From assembly GCF_000003195.3 (NCBI RefSeq), contig NC_012872.2:24361258-24425257 (forward strand): a stretch of DNA of 64,000 nt. Direction: 5' to 3'. The position numbers and the translations under genes were made by a program. A model generated the notes under the pieces. That model was not told the DNA's origin and did not search any database. It worked only from the letters and a program-made list of their open reading frames with translations. This document shows, piece by piece, positions 9,086 to 19,382 of the stretch. This DNA is from Sorghum bicolor. Its lineage: Eukaryota > Streptophyta > Magnoliopsida > Poales > Poaceae. How positions within the stretch are numbered: the stretch's first letter is position 1; each line of letters opens with the position of its first letter.

Positions 9086-12000
9086 TGTAACATCCCTGAT
9101 GTTACGGTTACAAAAAAACGGATCATGTCATCATAAGCATTGCAAAGCATAATTGTTAAAGCACCTTAGTATGCATCAACTTAAAATAAGTTTACTTTGA
9201 TTGCTTGAGCTTAGGGAAGTAGAGTGTGCTTTTGTGGTGTGTTGTTGCTTGTGTGGTTGCTAAAACCCTAGGGTGGAAGTTTTTCGAGAAGCAGGGGGGG
9301 AAACCCTGATTTCTGGATCCTAGATTTGTCCCCTTTTGCTTAAGTCAAAAACTAAGCAAAATTTGAGGTTGAGTTCAAAAGCAAAGTTGTAGCTCTTGGC
9401 AAGATGTACAACTTTGGTGTTTTGAGTTTTTGAAGTTTCAATACAAAATTCAAAGTAATTTTGAAAATACAGATTTCCAGAAAGTGTCCCCTTTTCCAAC
9501 TTAAATCCCCAATTCAAAATCCATTTGGAATTTTGAAAAGTGGTCAACATGAAAGTTGTAGAGCACAAAAAGTTGAGCAACTTTCATGTTGCGAGTTTTT
9601 CAAGTTGTTATGCAAAATCAAAAGTAATTTTGGAAATTCTGTTTTGCCCCAATTCAAAAATTTGGAATTTCTTTGATTTGAGTTTGATTTTCAAACTGTT
9701 TGGCAAAATTACCCTTGATCCATTGAGAATCAGCTTGGGACACCTAAATATGATTTGTAGCTTACAAAATTTGGCACAACTTTTGTTTTGGTGGAAATTT
9801 GACTTTAGTTCAAATTTTGGTCGGATTTCACAAAAAGACAAACTGAGTGGATGAGGCCGGCTACAGTGATCGGCAGGGGGGGGTGCTCTGCCGCCGGGGC
9901 AGAACCGCCTCCGCGCGCGACGCCACGCAGCTGGCCACGCAGCTGCTTGCTGCTGTGCTCCGTGTGGACATCCTCATCCGCATCGCAAGCGCCGTCGTGT
10001 GGATAAAGCCTCGGTCGGCCGGGACATTCTTTTCTTTTCCTTGAACTTCATCGCCGACGAGCTCCCTGCGCCTCTCCAATTCGCCTCACTCGCTGCCGTT
10101 CCAAGCCACCTGAGCACCCCAGCAGCTCCGCCGTGAGCCCCGCCACCGATTGCGCCCCCAAACACACGCTCTACCCTACCGTAACCCCAACCCGAGCTGT
10201 TTCCTTCCACAACTCCGGCCGAGCGCCGCCGCGAGCACGCCACCGTGGCCAGCGTCACTCCGCGCCTCTTCGCTGCTGATTCTTGCTTCGTTGAAGTCAC
10301 GGTGAGCTACCGATGCTCTTACGCCGCTTACCTTGCGCTCTACTCGCTTGGAACGACCGGTGTGTGCCCGGCCGAGGCGGCCACCCGCCATGCTCGTAGC
10401 CGCAGGGGCTAGGATGGGGGAGAGCGAGTGTAAAGAAGGTCTGCAGGTGCGCAAGGGACCGGGGAAACTAGCGCGCCTCACTGCGGAAGTCGGGAGCTCA
10501 CCGGCGTTGAGCCTGAGCTCGCCGGAGCCGTGGCCTTTTTAAATCCTGACGGGCGGGTCCCGCCCGTCAGTGTCCGCGTGAGGGAGAAGGAGGGGCCGCA
10601 GCGCACGCGGTCCGCGCGGGAGAACTCGCGGGCCGTCTTGGGCCGGGTCCGAGCAGGCCGCCAGCACTGCACAGTGCACTTTTTCTTTTTCCTTTTTGTT
10701 TAAAAATGTTTGATATTTGAAGTTAAATATTGAATTGTGTAGTGGTCCAAAAATAGTGAAACTTTTTGGATAGGTTCCAGGAAAGGTATAGAGCCTAGGA
10801 AAAATATTAGAACTTATTTCTCTGATAGTTTGCATGTCTATAAAAATTGGCTCTTTAATTAGTGAATAAAACTTCTAGGAATTTTAGTAATTTATTAGGA
10901 GGTCCAAAAATCACCAAAAATTGTGGAGAGCCTCTGAGTGGTATTCACTGGCTCCAGACAAAATTTGGTGGCATTTGGATAATGTTTGATTAAAATATTA
11001 ATAAACCCTTATTTAGCATTTAAATAATAATTCCAAAATAATTAAATAGTGATTATTTAGATCCTCATAATTAGGGTTGAGTGATTTTGGATTGTGTGAT
11101 AACCTGAGGTCATTAACCCTAATGACCTTTGGCATTTAATTATTGTTTAGCCCTAATGCTTAATTACTGTCATTAGTAATGCCAACCGTGCTTTCTACCA
11201 ACTCCGCCAACCCCAGACGGGAATATTGATTTAGATTTATAGCCGCACCTGAGCCCGCAACTGCTGCCTCTACTCCGCCTACTTCTTGTGCCGACTTCGC
11301 CAGCCTCGCGGGGTACCGATTTCCTCCTGCTTTGTGTGCGTGCCATTGACTCCTTTAATGGGTCGAAACCTACTTTGTTCTTTTTTTTCGTCTAATTAAG
11401 AGTTAATTAAGGTAAATAGGATTAATAATTAGTTAATTCAGGATAATTAGAAATTAAAAGGAGTTTTAATTTACTAATGCAATCTCTTGGGTAAAAACAG
11501 TAATTTGTTAAACAACTTTATTTAGTGACAATTCTGTATTGCATTAAAAAGGCAAATCGTACTTAATTCGGTCCATCTTGCATAATTGCCATACGCATAT
11601 CATAAGCATTCATCATTTCGCGTATAGTGTCCGTGACCGAAGGAGCGCCCGTTGAACCGAACCCCGAGGTCGGTGCTCCGTTCGAGGAAGTCGGATCCGA
11701 GACTTGGGAAGTCTCCGAGGGTCCCTCTCTGCCCTGCAACCAAGGCAAGCCCCGGATGCATTAACCCCTCCTTAGATGTTTTAAATCTTTTATCACTTAT
11801 GAATTGAAAATGCTGCATTATGTAGTTAAGAATTGGCTTAACCTACTTGTTGCATTTACTACCTTGATATCTATTATCCTGTCCTTGACACCTGTTTTAT
11901 TTTAAAACTGCGTAGCGATGCTTAACCCTGCTACTAGATAGGTTTTTAAACAAGAAAGTTTGAAGGGTTGTTGTGGGATGCACTTATGGTCAATGATGTT

Positions 12001-13353
12001 TTAACTTGAGACCGGTCGGTGGACTTGCTTTAAGAATGGAGTCTTAAAGTAGTGTCTCCAACTGTGTCGGTTAAGGACCGGTCCGTTGATGGCCTGCTGG
12101 GTTGAGAATTTATAGTACTAGCCACTTGCCTTCGGTAAGCCCGGTCTTATGATCCCTCGACGCGAACAGCTACTCGCGCACTGGGAGTGGAAAGATGGCG
12201 AGAGTAGTATGTACCCACCTTACGGATCTGAGATGACCGGAAAACATCTAGATCGGCTGTAGGATGGTGGAGTACTGTGCTCTCGGGTGCCGCGAACCTG
12301 GTCAGATTTGGGGAGAGCTTGATTTGGGTTGACATATGCAAGATTTGGTTCTACATATGTCGGGTGGTTAGGAACTCCAGCTGGATTGCTAAGCGATTCG
12401 AATCGTCGTTGCTCCCCGATTGGGAGACTCAATTCCTTCGACCCTCATCGTAGTTAAATATGCAACTAAGTGATAAAATGAGAAAGGGGAAAATGTCTTA
12501 TGAGGTTCGGATCCCAATTCCCGGACTCATAGCGACATGAAGCTATGGCCATCGATGAATAATACTTAATGATAGGACTAGGGACTCACGGATTCGTCTA
12601 TGGGGAACAACCAGTTAGACTATCCTCGAATTCCTCTGCCTCTGCGAGGGAGGAATTCGGGGTAAAACTTGAAAATAAGGATGCACTACTAGTAAGCTTT
12701 ACGCAAAACACTTTGGCTCCTTGCTCAGCCACCCCTTGTCTACCCTAAGCCTGCATCCCTAAATTCTCCTCTTTTCCCGTCGGATAAGTCTTGTTGAGTA
12801 CTCCCGTACTCAGGGTTTCAATACCCCTGTTGCAGGTGAAGCTCAGGAGCCGACTTGTTTCGGACCCTGTTGTGTGACCGTCGTCGAGGTTGACGACGAA
12901 GAAGAGTGAGCGCGACCCATGGGCAGGGTCTGTAAATTTGTTCTGTCTGTACTAAAGTCTCTGTTGCTCCGCTGGACCAGGCTTGTAATAACACTCTACA
13001 TTTGGAAGAACTCCTTTTATAAATTAAGTTATGTAATACTTCCGCTGTTTCACTCTGAAAGGTTATTTTGGACTTGTGTCGTTGAGTTACTGCTTTATCT
13101 TCGCAACGAATGATCCTGGTGTTAAGGTGGCCACTTGCTATCCTGTAAGGGCGAGAAGAAGCAGTTCTCGTTGTTTGACCATTACCAGTGGTCAGGACGA
13201 GCCAGCTTGGTACGCCACAGGTAACAGTGGAATGAGCGCCCAGCAATGCTCATCGGACTTCTAAAAGTGGGAGGACTCCCGGCATCACCGTCAGAGGTCC
13301 TTAGGACAATGGCAGGTGTCGGTGGGCCCAAACACTTAGGAGGTTCTGCCACA
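9086..13353 (+). repeat. Chromovirus LTR 2 (shared middle LTR, 4268 bp)
   Basis: It serves as 3' LTR of copy 1 and 5' LTR of copy 2: polypurine tract before it, primer site after it. It is about 200 bp longer than LTR 3 because of a 212-bp insert. At about 10533-10544 a block present in LTRs 1 and 3 is replaced by a short T/A-rich filler. Private substitutions (for example near 10945, 12583, 12602, 12820 and 13073) set it apart from LTRs 1 and 3. It has an AT-rich start with inverted repeats, a GC-rich block (about 9850-10675), then an AT-rich remainder. A weak TATAAAAA lies at 10839-10846; I cannot place the transcription start. Confidence 0.92.
11181..11392. other. 212-bp insert unique to the middle LTR
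   Basis: LTRs 1 and 3 read straight through GTAAT/TAATTAAG, while LTR 2 has 212 bases between these halves. No target duplication is visible, because removing the insert restores the other copies exactly. The insert is moderately GC-rich with a T-run near its right end. It has no LTR, terminal inverted repeat or ORF that I recognise. Its origin is unknown. Confidence 0.8.
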
Positions 13354-13725
13354 GCTGGTATCAGAGCATTCGTTGCTAAGATGACTGCTGAACCTTTTGA
13401 GAAACTTCAAAAATTCATTTGGAACTAATATTATGAACCTGCCTATTTTGAGTCCAAGTGCTTAGTCCTAATCTACCCCTGTCTATAGGCTTTCTTAGAA
13501 TTTTTGAAGTGGTATGGAGGAGCAACCTATAGTATTGCCCTATGTTGTAAAAATTTAAGGTACTGTTGTTACGAATTGTTAGTAGGAATCGTAAGTTCGT
13601 GCATGCATCATGATGTATTAACTGGATAAGTTCCTTCCTCCTTGTTGGGTTGGGCGAATAGAATCAATCCTATTCTTGCTAACCTTTAAGGTCTCTCTTA
13701 CTAATCTAAACTTACCCTCTACAGG
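13354..13725 (+). other. Leader of chromovirus copy 2
   Basis: Primer site at 13356-13367, candidate donor at 13591 and acceptor ending at 13724, almost identical to copy 1. There is no coding potential. Confidence 0.8.
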
Positions 13726-14379
13726 ATGGCTCGTCAGAAGCAGACCCCGCGTAAGCGGACCGGTCCAAAAGGAGTTCCCCGACATCAGCTAGCTCCACGC
13801 AGTGATCAAGCCAGTAGTAGTCGTTCACCGCCTCAGCAGGAGGTGGACAGGTTGTCCGCCGAGTTGACTGAGGTGATGAGAGAGAGAATGTACAACGTTA
13901 TGGAGATTGGCAAACTTAAAGCTCAACTGGCCAAAGAAAAACAAGCTACAGAAAATTGTGAAGCTATGTTGTCCCGGATGGTGGAGGAGCGGAATGCAGC
14001 CATTGCCCGAGAGGAAGAAGCTAGGAGCACCCATAGGCATGAGCTAACTAGGATGAACGCAAAGTTGGGCAAGGCAAAGTATCTTAAGGATTTGTATGTG
14101 AAGATGGCGGCCACGGTCACCGCACAACGGGACGTCGCGTGGCAACGAGAGGACCAGCTCCAGCTGGAGAAACTGGAGCTGGCACATCACTTGGATACAG
14201 TCAATGACTTGGCTATGCAGTATCGTGATATTGCATTTAATCTGTATCATCAACTCCACCCACCTCCCGGCGAAGGAGAAATGGATACAGATGGCGAGTT
14301 GGCAGACGGTGGAGAACCCGATCCAGGCCTCAGTGATGAAGAGGAGTCCGACCCCGATGACCACAACCCAGGGGGGTAA
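13726..14379 (+). CDS. Extra ORF with H3-like N-terminus, copy 2
   Basis: The 217-residue translation is identical to copy 1 (3426-4079), including the H3-like start and acidic end. The adjoining gag-pol of this copy has acquired two stops and several missense changes over a length seven times greater, so identity here may simply reflect short time rather than selection. The spacer to gag (14380-14644) differs from copy 1 by a few bases near 14444-14476 and keeps the acceptor ending at 14644. Confidence 0.8.
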   Translation: MARQKQTPRKRTGPKGVPRHQLAPRSDQASSSRSPPQQEVDRLSAELTEVMRERMYNVMEIGKLKAQLAKEKQATENCEAMLSRMVEERNAAIAREEEARSTHRHELTRMNAKLGKAKYLKDLYVKMAATVTAQRDVAWQREDQLQLEKLELAHHLDTVNDLAMQYRDIAFNLYHQLHPPPGEGEMDTDGELADGGEPDPGLSDEEESDPDDHNPGG

Positions 14380-14644
14380 TCAAGATGATGGCAATGACGA
14401 CCCGGGCTACAGCTCTGGCCACACCGATTAGTTCGGTGAAACCGAGGGCAACGTCGTAGTAGGAGTCCTAGCTTGCCGTAGTGGGGTTCGGGTTTGTAAT
14501 ATAAGTTTTCTTTCGGTTTGAGAAGTTGAACCTGTTTACTCTTGGTGTGTTGAACTAATGTTTAATAAGTGAATGAAAGAATGTAAGATATGTTCTGTGT
14601 TATGAATTTTACGTGGTAACAGGTATCTACGATTCTTGTAACAG

Positions 14645-17600
14645 ATGCCGATGCGTACTCGCGGATCCGATGGGGCTGGGACATCCCAGGGAGGGGATGA
14701 TATCCCCAACCCTCCACCTGCTCCACCTTCTTTGGCTGACGCCATTGCTGTCCTGCTAAGTGCCACAACTGACAACGCTCGCTTGCTGCGCGAGCTAGCA
14801 CAGCGTCAAACACACCCTGCTCCAAACTTCAGGGCACCGCGCAACGGGGACGGAGAGGCTCGGTATGTGGACTTCACCGAGACCAGGCCCCCGGTGTTCA
14901 CTAAGGCCGATGAGCCTTTAGAAGCGGATGACTGGCTCCGAACTATGGAGCATAAGTTCAGTTTGATTCAGTGTTCAGAAACTCAGAAACCCTTATTTGC
15001 AGCTCAGCAGCTTCGGGGAGCTGCAGGTGCATGGTGGGAGAACTTCTTAGCTATTCAAGCTCCCGGACACCAAGTCACTTGGACTGAATTTAGGGACGCG
15101 TTCCGCGCCCACTACATCCCCGAAGGGCTCATGGCCATGAAGGCCGAAGAGTTTCTCGCCTTGCAGCAAGGCGATAAAAGTGTTATGGAATACGTGGCAA
15201 GGTTTAATCATCTCTCTCAATATGCCACGGATCATGTGAACACTAATAGAAAGAGGAAAGCCTGTTTCATGCGTGGTCTAAATACTAAACTTCAGACCAT
15301 GATGACCACTTGCCAAAATGCTACTTTCTATGAGGCGGTAAATATTGCTATCGCCTCAGAGGAAAAGAATAGGAAACATAAGGAAGCCAAGAAGAAGGCT
15401 GCTTCCTCTTCTTTCTCTGGTCGCGGTCAAAAGCGCCAGAGGATCATTTATCATCCACAGGGCCACGGACGTTTCCAAACGCCGTTACCTTATCGTGGTC
15501 CTTTCTCCCCTCCACAGTACAGACCCGGGCAGCAGGTATATTCTCGACCTACTGCCATCGCTTTTGCACCACGCCAGCCGAACGCCCCGGGTGTTCGCCC
15601 TACTGCTCCGCCCAGCCACAATTACCCTTGCTTCAATTGTGGTAAACCTGGGCATTTCTCTAAAGAGTGCCCTTTTCCCCGTCAAACCAACCCTACCTTT
15701 CCAAGGCCACCTATGGGCCAACCCCAGCCGGGTCAGTTCAGAACTGGGGTTCAAAAAGGGCAACAGATACAAAAGGGTAGACCGGTAAAGAAGACAGGGC
15801 AAGTCTTCCATACTGAAGTGGAGACAATTCCAGAGGGTGAACCAGTGATGATGGGTACGTTTCCTGTTGCGAAGCATCCTGCTTTAATGCTCTTTGATTC
15901 TGGTGCATCCCATACATTTATCAATCGCACCTTTGTGTTAAAGCATGGCATACCTATTGGGGAAACACAAGATCATTTTTATATACAGTCGCCAGGAGGA
16001 CGGCTGATGTCTAAAGAAATGGTTCACCAAGTACCCATCGAATTTGGTGGGCACAATTTTCCTACTAGCATGATTGTTCTTAAGGACCAAGAAATTGATG
16101 TCATCTTAGGCATGAACTGGATGGCGCAACGAGGGGTTGTGCTAGACACTTTGCACCGAACCATTAAAATCCCATTGCCCAATGAGAATTCTTATTTGCT
16201 AATCCAATTAGTTACTCCCAAACGGACAATTGGGCAAGTTCATGCCGCAAATGTGTCTGAAGTTAAAGATATCCCGGTAGTTTGAGATTTCCCGGATGTA
16301 TTTCCTGAAGACTTACCAGGTCTGCCTCCGGACCGGGATGTACAATTCAGTATAGAATTGAAACCAGGAACGGCCCCAATATCTCGAAGGGCCTACAGAA
16401 TGGCACCGAAAGAGCTGGCTGAATTAAAAACCCAATTACAAGAGTTGTTGCAGAAGGGTTTTATTCAGCCCAGTTCTTCTCCATGGGGTTGCCCAGCCTT
16501 GTTTGTGAAGAAGAAAGATCAGACATTAAGGCTGTGTGTCGACTATCGTCCTCTAAATGAGGTGACGATTAAGAACAAGTACCCTTTGCCCCGCATTGAC
16601 TTATTGTTTGACCAGCTAGCTGGGGCCAAAGTGTTCTCAAAAATTGATGTGAGATCAGGGTACCACCAAATTAAAATTAGGCCGGAAGATGTGCCCAAGA
16701 CTGCTTTCACAACCCGCTACGGGCTGTATGAATACTTGGTGATGTCTTTTGGGTTGACTAACGCACCGGCCCATTTTATGTACCTGATGAACTCTGTCTT
16801 CATGCCAGAACTAGACAAATTTGTGGTCGTCTTCATCGATGACATCTTGATTTACTCCAAAACTAAGAAGGAACATGCTGAACACTTGAGAATCGTGCTG
16901 ACCCGTCTCAGGGAGCATCAGCTATATGCCAAGTTCAGCAAATGTGAGTTCTGGCTGGACAAAGTCCATTTCCTAGGTCATGTATTATCAGCGGAAGGAG
17001 TCGCTGTAGACCCAGGCAAGGTAGAAGATGTGTTGAATTGGAAACCCCCGACTACGGTACACGAGGTCCGTAGTTTTCTGGGCATGGCGGGATATTACCG
17101 TCGTTTCATCCCGGACTTTTCCAGAGTCGCCAAACCAATCACAACCTTGCTCAAAAGTCAAACAAAATTTGTTTGGTCACCCCAATGTGAGCAAGCTTTT
17201 CAGACTCTGAAAAGGTTGTTGACAACTGCACCTGTCTTAGCCCAGCCAGATATTGAAAAACCCTTTGATGTATATTGTGACGCATCAGGGATCGGGTTAG
17301 GCTGTGTGCTGATGTAGGAGGGTCGCGTAATTGCATATGCTTCCAGACAACTCAAACCTCATGAAGAGAATTACCCGACCCATGATCTCGAACTAGCCGC
17401 CGTAGTACATGCATTAAAGATCTGGCGTCATTATTTGTTGGGAAACACATGTCATCTATATACAGATCACAAAAGCTTGAAGTATATCTTTACTCAAGCT
17501 GAGCTTAATATGCGCCAGCGAAGGTGGCTAGAACTAATTAAAGATTACGACCTTGAGGTGCATTATCACCCTGGCAAGGCAAATGTAGTGGCGGATGCCC

Positions 17601-19177
17601 TCAGTCGTAAGGCTCACTGTAATTGTTTAACAGTGACGCCTAGGGATATAACTTTGTGCCAAGAGCTAGAGAACTTGGGAATAGAAATGATTTCCCAAGG
17701 AAGCCTTTCCAATCTAAAGATTGATTTCAATCTCGAGGCTCAAATCATAAAGGCACAAAAAGAAAACAACGGCATGAGACATCTTAAAGAGAAGGTTTCT
17801 AACAGAGCACCCACAGACTTTAAGGTGGATGATGCGGGAGTAGTCTGGTTTAAGAACCGGTTAGTGGTTCCAAAGGTACCTGAGCTACGTCAGCAAATCC
17901 TGGATGAAGCTCATACCACGAGGTATTCCATTCATCCGGGAAGCAATAAGATGTATCAGGACCTGAAGCAAAGGTTTTGGTGGACAAAAATGAAGATAGA
18001 AATAGCTCGCTATGTGGCCCAATGTGACACCTGTCGAAAGGTCAAAGCCATTCATCTCAAATCCGCTGGGAAGTTGCAACCTTTGCCTATCCCCGCATGG
18101 AAATGGGATGACATAAGTATGGATTTCATAGTAGGATTGCCCAAGACGGCCAAGGGCTTTGATTCCATTTGGGTCATAGTAGATCGTCTCACCAAAACAG
18201 CACATTTTCTGCCGGTAAAGCTATTGTATCCTGCCTCCACCTATGCTAAGATTTATTTCGACCGTATTCTAAGCCTGCATGGGGTGCCAAAGACAATAGT
18301 GTCAGATAGAGGCACACAATTTGTCTCCCAGTTCTGGAAATGTTTACATGAGTCCCTGGGCACTAAGCTTTTATACAGCACAGCCTACCACCCTCAAACT
18401 GGTGGGCAAACAGAAAGGGTAAATCAAACCCTAGAAGATCTATTAAGATCTTGTGCCCTGAATTTTCCAGATAAGTGGGATGACTGCTTGCCTCTAGCAG
18501 AATTTTCCTACAATAATAGCTATCAAGAGAGTATCAAAATGGCTCCCTTTGAGGCACTGTATGGTCGCCGATGTCGAACTCCGTTACACTGGTCGGAACC
18601 TGGAGAAAGATGGTTCTTCGGAGTTGACTTAGTGAAAGAGACTGAAAACAAAGTGAAACAAATCCAAAATAACTTGAAAGTTGCTCAGTCCCGACAGAAA
18701 AGTTACGTTGATAAAAGACGTCGACCATTAAAGTTCGCCAAAGGTGATCATGTGTATTTGAAAGTATCCCCAATGAAAGGAGTAAATCGTTTTGGTGTTA
18801 AAGGCAAGTTAGCGCCTCGTTACATTGGTCCATTTCCAATTATTGACCGATGTGGGCAAGTCGCTTACCGCCTTAAATTGCCCGAACGATTATCCGGGGT
18901 ACATAATGTGTTCCATGTGTCTCAACTGAAAAAGTGTCTTCGGGTACCAGATCGAGTTCAAGATATTGAAGATGTAAAGCTTGAACCAGATCTAACTTAT
19001 TCGGAATATCCTATCCGAGTACTGGATCAAAAAGCTAGAGTTACTCGAAGGACAACCACCAAATGGTATAAAGTACAATGGAGCCAGCACTCTGAGGAAG
19101 AAGCCACCTGGGAATCTGAAGATTACTTGCTAGAGAATTTTCCTGAATTCCATGCTTCCCTTCAGGATAGCATATGA
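14645..19177 (+). pseudogene. gag-pol: Chromovirus gag-pol copy 2, two in-frame stops
   Basis: It is colinear with the intact polyprotein of copy 1 and in the same frame throughout. TGA at 16283-16285 replaces an Arg codon (CGA) just before RT, and TAG at 17315-17317 replaces a Gln codon (CAG) in RNase H. Both are C-to-T changes, typical of deamination of methylated cytosine in silenced transposons. Gag, zinc knuckle and protease remain open (14645-16285), as do RT (to 17317) and the rest of RNase H, integrase and chromodomain (to 19177). It probably makes only truncated gag-protease, if anything. Confidence 0.94.
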
Positions 19178-19382
19178 TAATTAGAGAATGTACTCCAGTG
19201 AAGAAAAAGAGTTACCAAAGCCATGTACTTAATGTACCTAGATGCATATAATGAAGTATTTTTCCCCAACTCCTTGCCTTGTGAAAAAGTTGAAGATGAA
19301 AGAGTTTTGACAAATTTCCTTTTCCATTACTTACCCTAAGGTTTTAAATCTCGGGGACGAGATTTCTTTAAGGGGGAAGGGC
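19178..19382 (+). other. 3' untranslated region of copy 2 with hairpin and polypurine tract
   Basis: Hairpin AAATCTCG/CGAGATTT at 19346-19365 and polypurine tract at 19370-19382, as in copy 1. The T-run near 19259 is shorter than in copy 1. Confidence 0.85.

Noticed and set aside
11181..11392. 212-bp insert as a tRNA-derived SINE. Read on minus, TGGCGGAGTTGG near its end resembles a Pol III A box and GGTTTCGACCC a B box.
   Set aside because: The boxes are in the wrong order (B before A), there is no target duplication, and no SINE tail is at the correct end.
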